Source: Clostridiales bacterium (GTDB lineage: Bacteria; Bacillota; Clostridia; Clostridiales; Caloramatoraceae). Taken from it: DNA of 30,189 nucleotides. Within the stretch, counting starts at the first letter, position 1, and each line of letters starts with the position of its first letter. Made by a program: the position numbers and the translations under genes. The notes beneath the pieces are model-generated. The model saw only the letters and a list, made by a program, of their open reading frames with translations. It was not told the DNA's origin and did no database searches. This document shows positions 15,847-23,709 of this stretch, in pieces. Location of the stretch: positions 1-30,189 of the forward strand of contig JAOAFH010000160.1 of NCBI GenBank assembly GCA_026416355.1. The letters run 5' to 3'.

Positions 15847-17040
15847 TTAAAGCTGAAATGCATCATGTAAAGCTTGAATAGCAATATTAGTATCTTCCTC
15901 TTTAACTAAACACCATATAGTTGTATGAGAATCGGCAGTTTGTAATACCTTTATATTTTTGTCTCTTAAAGCCTTTAATATTTTTGCCATGACTCCTGGT
16001 ATTCCTCTCATACCATTTCCGATAACAGCTATCTTACTACAGTTTTGTACTATTGAATATTTTAATTTTAATGTATCTAGTATATTTTTTACAGTTTCAA
16101 CTTGTTTTGAATCTATAGTAAATACTCTATATTCTGGGAATACATTTATTAAGTCTATACTAATCTTATTTTTTGCCAAAATCTCAAATATATCATCTAT
16201 AGCTGTATCATAATCATTTTGTTCAAAACTAATTGTAATCTGTGTTCTGGATGCCATATGAGTTATTCCAGTAATTATTTTACCTACATTTTCTCTTGAA
16301 GAAGTTATCAATGTTCCCTTAGAATTTGACATAGTATTTTTAATATAAACAGGAATATTTCCCTTCATAGCATACTCAACTGCTCTTGGATGTATAACCT
16401 TAGCACCTTGATCAGCAAATTGAAAAACTTCATTATAGCTTATTTTTTCGATTAAATGGGCATCATCAACTATCCTTGGATCTGCTGTCATTATTCCATC
16501 TACATCTGTATATATTTCAACTGCCTCAGCTTTTAGAGCTGCTCCAAGAACTGTTCCAGTAATGTCACTTCCACCTCTACCTAGAGTTGTTATTTCACCA
16601 CTTTGTGTCATTCCTTGGAATCCTGCAACTACAGGAATATAACCTTCCTCAATTATAGTCAATATTTTACTTGTATCCACTTTTAATATTTCTGCATTTC
16701 CAAATTCATCATTAGTTATTATTCCTGCTTGACCACCAAGTAATACCCTTGCTTTAAGTCCTCTTTTTGTTAGAACTTCAGCCATAACTACACATGAAAT
16801 TATTTCGCCACAGGCCATTATTATGTCATATTCTCTTTTTTCCAAATAATTTTTATCATTAGAAAGCAATGATAGTAGTGTATCAGTTGCATAAGGGTCC
16901 CCTTTTCTTCCAATAGCTGAAACTACAACTACAGGTTTATATCCTCTTTTTATTGCATCTATTACTTTATCTGCTACAAGTTCTCTTCTTTGTTGTGTTG
17001 CAACAGAAGTTCCTCCAAACTTTTGCACTAATAATTTCAT
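15847..17040 (-). CDS. dapG: Aspartokinase
   Basis: Phosphorylates aspartate in the first step of the lysine, diaminopimelate, threonine and methionine pathways. The 397-residue single-function enzyme starts KLLVQKFGGTSVA, the amino-acid-kinase nucleotide motif. It has VVSAIGRKGDPYATD and TTLGRGGSDITG substrate segments and EIYTDVDGIMTADPR. Two ACT domains (about 265-397) handle feedback control. It matches the DapG-type isozyme of Bacillus, which is diaminopimelate-sensitive and sits between ymxH and tepA as here. The neighbours asd, dapA and spoVFAB found there in Bacillus are absent from this window. An AAGGGAGG site precedes the ATG. The isozyme assignment rests mainly on synteny. Confidence 0.9.
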   Translation of the reverse strand: MKLLVQKFGGTSVATQQRRELVADKVIDAIKRGYKPVVVVSAIGRKGDPYATDTLLSLLSNDKNYLEKREYDIIMACGEIISCVVMAEVLTKRGLKARVLLGGQAGIITNDEFGNAEILKVDTSKILTIIEEGYIPVVAGFQGMTQSGEITTLGRGGSDITGTVLGAALKAEAVEIYTDVDGIMTADPRIVDDAHLIEKISYNEVFQFADQGAKVIHPRAVEYAMKGNIPVYIKNTMSNSKGTLITSSRENVGKIITGITHMASRTQITISFEQNDYDTAIDDIFEILAKNKISIDLINVFPEYRVFTIDSKQVETVKNILDTLKLKYSIVQNCSKIAVIGNGMRGIPGVMAKILKALRDKNIKVLQTADSHTTIWCLVKEEDTNIAIQALHDAFQL

Positions 17041-17077
17041 TATTTTGCCTCCCTTAACTATTTGATAACACTACTAT

Positions 17078-17083
17078 ATTATA
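17078..17083 (-). promoter_or_regulatory. Possible -10 element before dapG
   Basis: TATAAT on the minus strand, 37 bp before the dapG start. The -35 at 17 bp (AGCACA) is poor. It may be a secondary promoter within the ymxH-dapG unit. Confidence 0.4.
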
Positions 17084-17104
17084 CAACTTTTAACCATAAT
17101 TGTG

Positions 17105-17353
17105 CTATAAAATTTTTGTTCTTAAGTCAAAAAGTATTGTTTTTTCATACATGTTTAATCTTTTATTCCAAGGTATTTCTATATAGTCATTGTTTTTAAA
17201 TAACGAAAAGCCCCCTTTTCCTGCAACTAATGTTTTAATTTCTCCCGATTGTCTTTCAAAAATCAAATCACAATCCCCTATGTAACCAAACTTGCTACCC
17301 TCTGACACCTCTAATATTTCCAATTCCATTAACTTGGAAAGTCTTTTACCCAT
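17105..17353 (-). CDS. ymxH: YlmC/YmxH-family PRC-barrel sporulation protein
   Basis: An 82-residue PRC-barrel protein of the YlmC/YmxH sporulation family. It opens MGKRLSKLMELEILEVSEG, with GYIGDCDLIFERQSGEIKTL in the barrel core, and ends in IPWNKRL and an ILFDLRTK strand. The biochemical role in spores is not established. The ATG at 17351-17353 has an ideal GGAGGTGATT site; a longer in-frame reading upstream runs through the dut terminator and is rejected. It sits between the M16-dut unit and dapG, matching ymxG-ymxH-dapG of Bacillus apart from inserted dut and missing genes. Confidence 0.9.
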   Translation of the reverse strand: MGKRLSKLMELEILEVSEGSKFGYIGDCDLIFERQSGEIKTLVAGKGGFSLFKNNDYIEIPWNKRLNMYEKTILFDLRTKIL

Positions 17354-17381
17354 ATAATCACCTCCATATAAAATTATATGT

Positions 17382-17423
17382 AAAAAAAGATGGTTTATAG
17401 ACCAGTTGATCCAAAACCATCTT
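17382..17423 (-). terminator. dut intrinsic terminator, starting inside dut
   Basis: A 10-bp stem (17387-17396 and 17414-17423, 17-nt loop) is followed by a run of T on the minus side. The upstream arm and loop encode the last residues of dUTPase, including motif 5, and the stop codon is in the downstream arm. Confidence 0.8.
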
Positions 17424-17835
17424 CTCCTCTTACTGTACAATCAAGATTTTCAACTTCAACAATTCTTGGAATTTCAACTTTATTTATAACCATCTGTGCT
17501 ATTCTATCTCCTCTATTAACCTCAAATGGGTCTTTACCTAAATTAATCATTATGGCACAAATTTCTCCCCTATAATCGCTATCAATTGTACCTGGTGAAT
17601 TTACAAGGGCTATACCATTTTTATATGCTAACCCACTCCTTGGTCTTATCTGTGCTTCATAACCTTCAGGTAAACTAATAGCTATTCCTGTTGGTATTAG
17701 CTTTATATCTAATGGATTTAATATTAATGTTTCATTAACATTTGCGTACAAATCCATTCCACATGATCCCTTAGTCATAAATTTTGGAATTGGTAGATCT
17801 TTTGCATTATCTAATCTTTTAACTCTTAGTTCCAT
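17395..17835 (-). CDS. dut: dUTP diphosphatase
   Basis: Hydrolyses dUTP to dUMP and pyrophosphate, keeping uracil out of DNA and feeding thymidylate synthesis. The 146-residue trimeric-type enzyme has all five motifs: GSCGMDLYA, RPRSGLA, GTIDSDYRGEI with the catalytic Asp, GDRIAQMV, and the C-terminal RGEDGFGSTG arm. The ATG begins 3 bp after the M16 peptidase stop. Its GGGGG ribosome site is built from the peptidase's last codons, so translation is probably coupled. The end of the gene doubles as terminator. Dut is not usual at this position in Bacillus. Confidence 0.97.
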   Translation of the reverse strand: MELRVKRLDNAKDLPIPKFMTKGSCGMDLYANVNETLILNPLDIKLIPTGIAISLPEGYEAQIRPRSGLAYKNGIALVNSPGTIDSDYRGEICAIMINLGKDPFEVNRGDRIAQMVINKVEIPRIVEVENLDCTVRGEDGFGSTGL

Positions 17836-17838
17836 AAA

Positions 17839-19098
17839 TTACCCCCAAATTTGTTGTCTTAATGTATTTTCATTAATGTTTTTTCCTACTGCTGCTACTG
17901 ATTGAATACCACTTAAAAATACTTTATCTATAACCTTTCTAAAATCATTTTCAGTTATATTATCAATTTTATTTAAAACTTCTGTTGGCTCATAAACTTT
18001 ATTTTGAAGTAAAACTGATTTACCTACACTAAACATTCTGCTAGCAACACTTTCTAGGCCTAATATATAACTTCCCTTTAGTTGTTCTTTTGCCTTCTTC
18101 ATTTGGTCTTTATTCATTCCATGTTTGTATAAAGTTTCTATTTCTTCTCTTAATAATTTTACAGCTTTTTCTACGTTATGTTCATTTAAAGCAAAATATA
18201 TATTAAAACTTCCACAGTTCATATATGATGATGGAAATGAATAAACTGTATAAACAAGTCCATTTTCTTCACGCAACCTTTGGAATAATCTTGAACTTGT
18301 TCCTCCACCAAAATAGCTGTTTATTGCAGATAATGTATAAATTTCTTCATTTCCTAGTTCAATACCTTTCAACGATAATCCTATATGAACTTGCTCTATA
18401 TCCTTTTGTTTTATAATAATATCATTTTTTATTTCTGGTTTTGATATATTTAGGTCAAAATTTGGATTTAATGTTGAATTATCAAAATATGATTCTATTT
18501 TCTTCACAATAGAATCTTCTTTAAAATTACCTGCTATTGCAATTACAATGTTATTTTGTGTATATGTATGTTTCATATAATCTAATATTTTTTCTCTACT
18601 CATTTTATTTATTGTTTCATGGGTTCCTAATATAGAATAAGATAATGTGTCTCCATCCCAAGTAGACTTAGATAAAAGGTCCCCAACCAAGTCCTCAGGT
18701 GAATCTTCATACATATTTATTTCTTCTTTAATAACTCCCTTTTCCTTTTCTATGTCATCCTCTGACATATTAGAATTGAGCAACATATCTAGCAGAACAT
18801 CTAGGGCAACATCTATATGTTCATCAATCATTTTTACATAATAGCATGTTGCTTCTTTACTTGTGAATGCATTAATTTGTCCTCCAAGTGACTCTATTTC
18901 CTCTGCTAAAATCTTGGCTGTTCTATTTTTAGTTCCTTTAAACATCATATGTTCAATAAAATGTGATATCCCATTATTATCTAGATTTTCATATCTTGAA
19001 CCACTTTTTACCCAGATACCTAAACTTATTGAATTAACGTAAGGTATATATTCAGTTACTACTCGTATACCATTTTTTAAATTATTAACTTTATACAT
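17839..19098 (-). CDS. M16-family zinc metallopeptidase (MlpA/YmxG-like)
   Basis: A 419-residue insulinase-family peptidase. The inverted zinc motif HFIEH is at about 46-50 and the further Glu ligand is in the EKEKGVIKEEI segment (about 120). The second, inactive-type half includes GGGTSSRLFQRLREENGLVYTVYSF. It resembles processing-peptidase-like M16B proteins next to pnp in Bacillus (mlpA/ymxG). No signal peptide, so cytoplasmic. Its substrate is unknown; the Bacillus homologue has been linked to control of extracellular protease genes. An AGGAGG site precedes the ATG. The 118-bp upstream gap has TTGACT but no convincing matched -10. Confidence 0.92.
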   Translation of the reverse strand: MYKVNNLKNGIRVVTEYIPYVNSISLGIWVKSGSRYENLDNNGISHFIEHMMFKGTKNRTAKILAEEIESLGGQINAFTSKEATCYYVKMIDEHIDVALDVLLDMLLNSNMSEDDIEKEKGVIKEEINMYEDSPEDLVGDLLSKSTWDGDTLSYSILGTHETINKMSREKILDYMKHTYTQNNIVIAIAGNFKEDSIVKKIESYFDNSTLNPNFDLNISKPEIKNDIIIKQKDIEQVHIGLSLKGIELGNEEIYTLSAINSYFGGGTSSRLFQRLREENGLVYTVYSFPSSYMNCGSFNIYFALNEHNVEKAVKLLREEIETLYKHGMNKDQMKKAKEQLKGSYILGLESVASRMFSVGKSVLLQNKVYEPTEVLNKIDNITENDFRKVIDKVFLSGIQSVAAVGKNINENTLRQQIWG

Positions 19099-19187
19099 AT
19101 TAACCTCCTAAGAACTCTTATTTATTTAGTATTCCCCTTAAAGAAAAAATAATTATTTCAGTATCAAAATAGTCAAAAATTATTATG

Positions 19188-19218
19188 TTAAAAAAAGGCT
19201 TTTTTCCAAAGCCTTTTT
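19188..19218 (-). terminator. pnp intrinsic terminator
   Basis: An 11-bp stem (19192-19202 and 19208-19218, loop of 5) with a T-run on the minus side overlaps the pnp stop codon. Confidence 0.85.
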
Positions 19219-21325
19219 ATTCCTTTGTATCTTCTTTTTCTTCTTTTTTAATTGCATCTTTTCTAGATAAGTTTATTCTACCTTGATTATCTATTTCAGT
19301 TACTTTTACTAATATTTCATCTCCAACATTTACTACATCTTCAACTTTATTAACTCTTTCATGAGCAAGTTTTGATATATGTACTAACCCCTCTTTACCT
19401 GGTAAAATTTCAACAAATGCTCCAAACTGAGTTATTCTATTTACTTTTCCTAGATAAATTTCACCTACTACAACTTCTTTAGTTATACCTTCAATTATCT
19501 TTTGTGCTCTCTTTCCTGACTCAATTTCTGGAGCACAAATATATAATCTGCCATCATCTTCAATGTCAATTTTAACACCAGTTTCTGCAATTATTTTATT
19601 AATTGTTTTTCCACCAGGTCCTATTACATCTCTTATTTTATCTGGGTCTATATTCATAGAAATAATTCTAGGAGCATATTTAGATAACTCTTTTCTAGGC
19701 TCAGGTATTGCTTCTAACATTGTGTTTAATATTCTTAGCCTTGCATCTCTAGCTTGATAAATTGCTCTTTTAATAACATCTTCTGGTAATCCTTTTATTT
19801 TAGTATCTACTTGAATAGCTGTTATACCTTTTTCTGTTCCAGCAACTTTAAAATCCATATCTCCAAAGAAATCTTCTATACCTTGAATATCTGTTAAGAT
19901 TTCTGCTTTAGTTAGCTCTTCATCTGTTACTAATCCCATAGCAATTCCTGCAACTGGACGTATTATAGGTACTCCTGCATCCATTAGTGCTAATGTACTT
20001 GCACATACACTTGCTTGAGATGTTGAACCATTTGAGCTTAAAACCTCGGATACCAATCTAATTGTATAAGGAAATTCAGTTTCTGATGGTATAACTGGTT
20101 CTAAAGCTCTCTCAGCTAAAGCACCATGCCCTATCTCTCTTCTTCCTGGCCCTCTTAAAAATTTTACTTCACCTGTTGAGTAAGGTGGAAAGTTGTAATG
20201 GTGCATATATCTTTTGAATTCTTCATCACCTAATCCATCAAGTATTTGCACATCACCTAAGGCCCCTAAAGTTGCAGCTGTTAAAACTTGTGTTTGTCCT
20301 CTTTGGAATAATCCTGAACCATGAGTCCTTGGTAATATACCTACTTCTGAATAAAGAGGCCTGATTTCATCAAAAGTTCTACCATCTGGTCTTCTTTTTT
20401 CTTCTAATATCATTTTTCTAACATGTTCTTTCATTATACGATACATTACATCATCAATATCTTTTTCTGCACCTTCAAATTGTTCTGCAAAATGTTCAAA
20501 TACTTCTTGTTTAACTTCATCAACTTTTTCTTGTCTTTCCTGTCTATCTGTATATTGCATTGCATCCCAAAGCTTTTGTGTTGCAAATTCCCTAACAGCT
20601 GTTTCAATTTCATCTTCAACCTTATATAAAATTGGAGTTTTCTTTTCTTTGCCTGCTTGCTTTGTAACATCCTCCTGGAATTTTATTAATTCTTGACAAG
20701 CATTAAATCCAAACATAATAGCATTAAACATGTCTTCTTCAGGTATTTCTTTTCCACCTGCTTCAATCATCATCACTCTTTCCTTTGTAGCTGAAACAAC
20801 AAGGTGTAAATCACTTTCTTCTCTTTCTTTAGCAGTTGGATTTACAATAAATTCACCGTTTATTCTACCTACTAAAACAGCTGCTACTGGACCTTCAAAT
20901 GGTATATCTGATATGCATAATGCTAATGATGCACCATTCATAGCAACTATTTCAGGCGGATTATCTGGATCTACAGATAATACAGTACAAATTACCTGTA
21001 CATCATTTCTATATCCCTTTGGAAAAAGTGGTCTTATTGGTCTATCTATAGCTCTTGCAGATAAAATAGCTTTTTCTGTTGGCTTACCTTCTCTTTTTAT
21101 AAAACCACCTGGAATTTTACCAACAGCATATAATCTCTCTTCATAATCAACGCTTAAAGGGAAAAAATCTATCCCTTCTTTAGGTTCTTCTGATGCATTA
21201 GCTGTTACAAGTATAACTGTTTCTCCATAACTATAAAGAACAGCACCATTAGATAATAGCGCATATTTACCTATATCAGCTTTTAATTCTCTTCCTGCAA
21301 ATGTGCTCTTAAAAATATTGTGCAT
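19217..21325 (-). CDS. pnp: Polyribonucleotide nucleotidyltransferase (PNPase)
   Basis: Phosphorolytic 3'-5' exoribonuclease of the RNA degradation machinery. The 702-residue protein has two RNase PH domains separated by a helical linker. The first includes FFPLSVDYEERLYAVGKIPG; the second includes RTHGSGLFQRGQTQ and EVLSSNGSTSQASVCAS. A KH domain (IRDVIGPGGKTINKI) and a C-terminal S1 domain (GKVNRITQFGAFVEILPGKEGLVHIS) follow. The ATG at 21323-21325 has AAGGGAGG upstream; longer in-frame starts overlap that site. It follows rpsO, the usual order, but each gene has its own promoter and terminator. Its partner RNase Y is encoded elsewhere in the window. Confidence 0.98.
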   Translation of the reverse strand: MHNIFKSTFAGRELKADIGKYALLSNGAVLYSYGETVILVTANASEEPKEGIDFFPLSVDYEERLYAVGKIPGGFIKREGKPTEKAILSARAIDRPIRPLFPKGYRNDVQVICTVLSVDPDNPPEIVAMNGASLALCISDIPFEGPVAAVLVGRINGEFIVNPTAKEREESDLHLVVSATKERVMMIEAGGKEIPEEDMFNAIMFGFNACQELIKFQEDVTKQAGKEKKTPILYKVEDEIETAVREFATQKLWDAMQYTDRQERQEKVDEVKQEVFEHFAEQFEGAEKDIDDVMYRIMKEHVRKMILEEKRRPDGRTFDEIRPLYSEVGILPRTHGSGLFQRGQTQVLTAATLGALGDVQILDGLGDEEFKRYMHHYNFPPYSTGEVKFLRGPGRREIGHGALAERALEPVIPSETEFPYTIRLVSEVLSSNGSTSQASVCASTLALMDAGVPIIRPVAGIAMGLVTDEELTKAEILTDIQGIEDFFGDMDFKVAGTEKGITAIQVDTKIKGLPEDVIKRAIYQARDARLRILNTMLEAIPEPRKELSKYAPRIISMNIDPDKIRDVIGPGGKTINKIIAETGVKIDIEDDGRLYICAPEIESGKRAQKIIEGITKEVVVGEIYLGKVNRITQFGAFVEILPGKEGLVHISKLAHERVNKVEDVVNVGDEILVKVTEIDNQGRINLSRKDAIKKEEKEDTKE

Positions 21326-21399
21326 TAAACAGCCTCCCTTCATTATCTTCATATATTATTATTTCTATATTATTATATTTTTAAAACATATTTTTATTT

Positions 21400-21408
21400 A
21401 TTATACCA
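21400..21408 (-). promoter_or_regulatory. Extended -10 promoter of pnp
   Basis: TGG-TATAAT on the minus strand, with TATAAT at 21400-21405; the -35 is weak. It gives an untranslated leader of about 70 nt. Upstream at 21454-21468 is a 15-bp palindrome (TATTAGA-A-TCTAATA) of unknown role. Confidence 0.55.
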
Positions 21409-21499
21409 TATATTGCACATTATTAATATAGATTATATTATTCTTTTTTGTATTATTAGAATCTAATAGATATATTACCTTAATATTCTATTTAAACAT

Positions 21500-21538
21500 T
21501 TGCTATAAAAAATAGAGCGGAAATACCGCTCTATTTTT
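21500..21538 (-). terminator. rpsO intrinsic terminator
   Basis: A perfect 13-bp stem (21508-21520 and 21526-21538, loop of 5) with a minus-side T-rich tail lies 6 bp after the rpsO stop. Confidence 0.88.
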
Positions 21539-21544
21539 AGCCTA

Positions 21545-21808
21545 TTACTTTCTAATTCCAAGTTCAGCAATAATTTGACGATATCTTTCGATATCTATCT
21601 TCATTAGATAGTTTAATAGACCTCTTCTCTTACCAACCATCTTTAAAAGACCTCTTCTTGAGTGATGGTCTTGTTTGTGGTTTTTAAGATGTTCAGTTAA
21701 GTGATTAATTCTATCTGTTAAGATAGCAATTTGTACTTCTGGTGATCCTGTATCACCTTCGTGTCTTTGGTACTTGTTAATGATTTCTTGCTTTCTAACC
21801 TTATCCAT
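21545..21808 (-). CDS. rpsO: 30S ribosomal protein S15
   Basis: An 87-residue primary-binding protein of the 30S platform, contacting 16S rRNA helices 20-22. The whole sequence is family-typical: HEGDTGSPEVQIAILTDRI, LTEHLKNHKQDHHSRRGLL, VGKRRGLLNYL and the terminal YRQIIAELGIRK. An AGGAGGTG site lies 5-6 nt before the ATG. It has its own promoter, a structured leader and a terminator, which fits the autoregulation known for S15 in other bacteria. Confidence 0.98.
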   Translation of the reverse strand: MDKVRKQEIINKYQRHEGDTGSPEVQIAILTDRINHLTEHLKNHKQDHHSRRGLLKMVGKRRGLLNYLMKIDIERYRQIIAELGIRK

Positions 21809-21836
21809 TTTTACACCTCCTAATAAATTAGCCCCA

Positions 21837-21876
21837 TATGCTATGTTATCGCCGGTGCTACGAATAACTTAGCATA
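21837..21876 (-). ncRNA. Candidate S15 autoregulatory leader hairpin
   Basis: Between the rpsO promoter and its ribosome site, the minus-strand RNA folds into a long hairpin. Outer arms TATGCTA/TAGCATA (7 bp), one mismatch, and inner GTTAT/ATAAC (5 bp) close a 14-nt loop that includes GCACCGGCG. S15 leaders in several bacterial groups bind S15 to repress translation. Position and structure fit such a leader, but I cannot match it to a defined class. Confidence 0.6.
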
Positions 21877-21888
21877 GGTTACAGAAGG

Positions 21889-21917
21889 ATTATAACAGAA
21901 TGTTGTTATTTTGTAAA
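21889..21917 (-). promoter_or_regulatory. Sigma-A promoter of rpsO
   Basis: Minus strand: -35 TTTACA (21912-21917), 17-bp spacer ending TGT, -10 TATAAT (21889-21894), so also an extended -10. The -35 is just upstream of, and the spacer covers, the ribF stop codon. Confidence 0.82.
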
Positions 21918-22844
21918 TACTTTTTCTAATAAAGATTGTGCTTCAAAAGTATCAATGGCTATTTGTTTTTTTAATTCTTCTATTGAATCAAATTTTTTTT
22001 CTGGTCTTATAAAGCTATGAAATTTAACACATATTTCTTTACCGTATAGATTATTATCTAAACCTATTATATGTGTTTCAACAAGTCTCCTGCTTCCATT
22101 AAATGTTGGTTTAATACCTACATTTGTAACAGATTTGTATTCTTGATTTTCAATAATTGTTGTTGTTGTTGCATATACACCATTTCTTAATGCTATCTTA
22201 TTATCTAATATAAAATTTGCAGTTGGATATCCAAAATTTCTTGCAATTTTATGGCCTGATTCTACAACACCATATAAGCAATATGTATATCCCAATAACT
22301 TATTTGTTTCTAAAATATTTCCTTCCTCTAAATATCTTCTAATTAATGTACTTGAAATTTTATCATTATTAATTTGTACTTTATCTAATACATTTAATTT
22401 AAATCCATAATCTGAACTATACTTTTTTAATAGTTCAACATCACCTTTTGCAAATTTGCCAAATCTATAGTCAAACCCACAGTTTATAATTTTTGCATTT
22501 AATTTATGCACTAAGAAATTAATAAATTCATTTGGAGATAAATTTAAAAGTTCTTTATCTAATTTTAGATATACAACTACATCTGCCCCTAAACTTTTTA
22601 ACATTTGCGTTTTAGTATAATTATCAATGATAATTTTATAGTCTTCTACATTTCTATTTAATATTTCTTCTGGATGCTTATCAAAGGTTATTACAACACT
22701 TTTTATATTACATTCTTTGGCTTGTTCAATTGTTTTTTTTATGATTGACTGATGAGCTGAATGAATCCCATCAAACATCCCCAACGCAATACTACTATAA
22801 AATTCTAAGTTTATATTGTTATATTTATCAATGATTATCTGCAT
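21906..22844 (-). CDS. ribF: Bifunctional riboflavin kinase / FAD synthetase
   Basis: Makes FMN from riboflavin and FAD from FMN. In the 312-residue protein the N-terminal nucleotidyltransferase domain has GMFDGIHSAHQ (the second His is preceded by Ala where Gly is usual) and ISSTLIRRYLEEGNI. The C-terminal kinase domain has the GYPTANF metal/ATP motif, NGVYATTT and VETHIIGLDNNLYG. The gene starts 9 bp after truB with an AGGGTGA site. It ends the long translation operon; no hairpin terminator is visible before the rpsO promoter. Confidence 0.95.
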   Translation of the reverse strand: MQIIIDKYNNINLEFYSSIALGMFDGIHSAHQSIIKKTIEQAKECNIKSVVITFDKHPEEILNRNVEDYKIIIDNYTKTQMLKSLGADVVVYLKLDKELLNLSPNEFINFLVHKLNAKIINCGFDYRFGKFAKGDVELLKKYSSDYGFKLNVLDKVQINNDKISSTLIRRYLEEGNILETNKLLGYTYCLYGVVESGHKIARNFGYPTANFILDNKIALRNGVYATTTTIIENQEYKSVTNVGIKPTFNGSRRLVETHIIGLDNNLYGKEICVKFHSFIRPEKKFDSIEELKKQIAIDTFEAQSLLEKVFTK

Positions 22845-22853
22845 AAATTCACC

Positions 22854-23708
22854 CTATAATAAAAGTTTATCTACTTTTAATTTTTTATTTTTAATTGTTC
22901 CTGTGCCTAAAAATAAATTATCACTATATACCTTATACATGCCATTGCTTATTTTTTTATTTACTAAAGCACCATTTATAAACCTTTTAGTTTCTATATC
23001 ATTTAAAGTTATTTCTTCAAATTCCAAAACACTATCCATTGTTAACATAACATTTTTTATGTTTTCTTTAGTTATATCTGATATTTGAATGGCATTTTTA
23101 ATATCAAATACCCCAGTCTTAACACGTAATAGAAAGCTCATATATGCTCCATAGCCTGTTATTTTACCAATATCATAACATATACTTCTAATATACGTTC
23201 CTTTAGAACAATTAATTTTTATAATAGCAGTATTGTCTTTTATTCGAATAAGTTTGTTTTCATATATTGTAACTTCTCTTTTTGGAATATTTACTTCCTC
23301 TCCACTACGTGCTAAATCATATGCTCTTTTACCATCTATTTTTATGGCAGAATAAGCAGGTGGTATTTGTTCAATATCACCTGTAAAATTATCTTTTAAA
23401 ATTTTTTTTAACAAACCATAATCTAAAGATATTTGCTCTTTATATTCTGTTAATGTTTTGCCATATTTATCATAAGTATCAGTTTCCTTGCCAAAAGTTA
23501 TTTCACATATATAAGTTTTATCCTTTGCAGTAATATAGTCTACTAGTTTTGTTGCTTTGCCTATACATATTGGCAATACTCCTGCAGCTCCAGGATCTAG
23601 AGTACCTGTATGTCCAACTTTTTTTATTCCTGATATCTTTCTAATATAGCTTACTACATCATGGGAAGTCATTCCTGGTGGTTTTAAAACATTAATTATG
23701 CCATTCAT
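22854..23708 (-). CDS. truB: tRNA pseudouridine-55 synthase
   Basis: Converts U55 of the tRNA T-loop to pseudouridine. The 284-residue protein has the N-terminal GIINVLKPPGMTSHDVV and the catalytic motif GHTGTLDPGAAGVLP with Asp near 38. Further motifs are YICEITFGKETDTYD, IPPAYSAIKIDGKRAYDLAR and the CSKGTYIRSI strand. The ATG at 23706-23708 is chosen, with GGGTGA 5 nt upstream formed by the end of nrnA; a GTG three codons earlier has no free ribosome site. It lies 1 bp after nrnA. Confidence 0.96.
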   Translation of the reverse strand: MNGIINVLKPPGMTSHDVVSYIRKISGIKKVGHTGTLDPGAAGVLPICIGKATKLVDYITAKDKTYICEITFGKETDTYDKYGKTLTEYKEQISLDYGLLKKILKDNFTGDIEQIPPAYSAIKIDGKRAYDLARSGEEVNIPKREVTIYENKLIRIKDNTAIIKINCSKGTYIRSICYDIGKITGYGAYMSFLLRVKTGVFDIKNAIQISDITKENIKNVMLTMDSVLEFEEITLNDIETKRFINGALVNKKISNGMYKVYSDNLFLGTGTIKNKKLKVDKLLL

Positions 23709-23709
23709 A

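Noticed and set aside
17041..17104. Lysine riboswitch or T-box before dapG
   Set aside because: Only 64 bp separate ymxH and dapG, too short for either element, and no terminator hairpin is present.
17354..17440. N-terminal extension of ymxH to 17440
   Set aside because: It would run through the dut terminator and dut 3' end; the ATG at 17351-17353 has an ideal ribosome site and matches the family start.
20446..20670. 74-codon minus-strand frame within pnp in another register
   Set aside because: It lies within the certain pnp gene, is Lys-rich low-complexity, and lacks a ribosome site.
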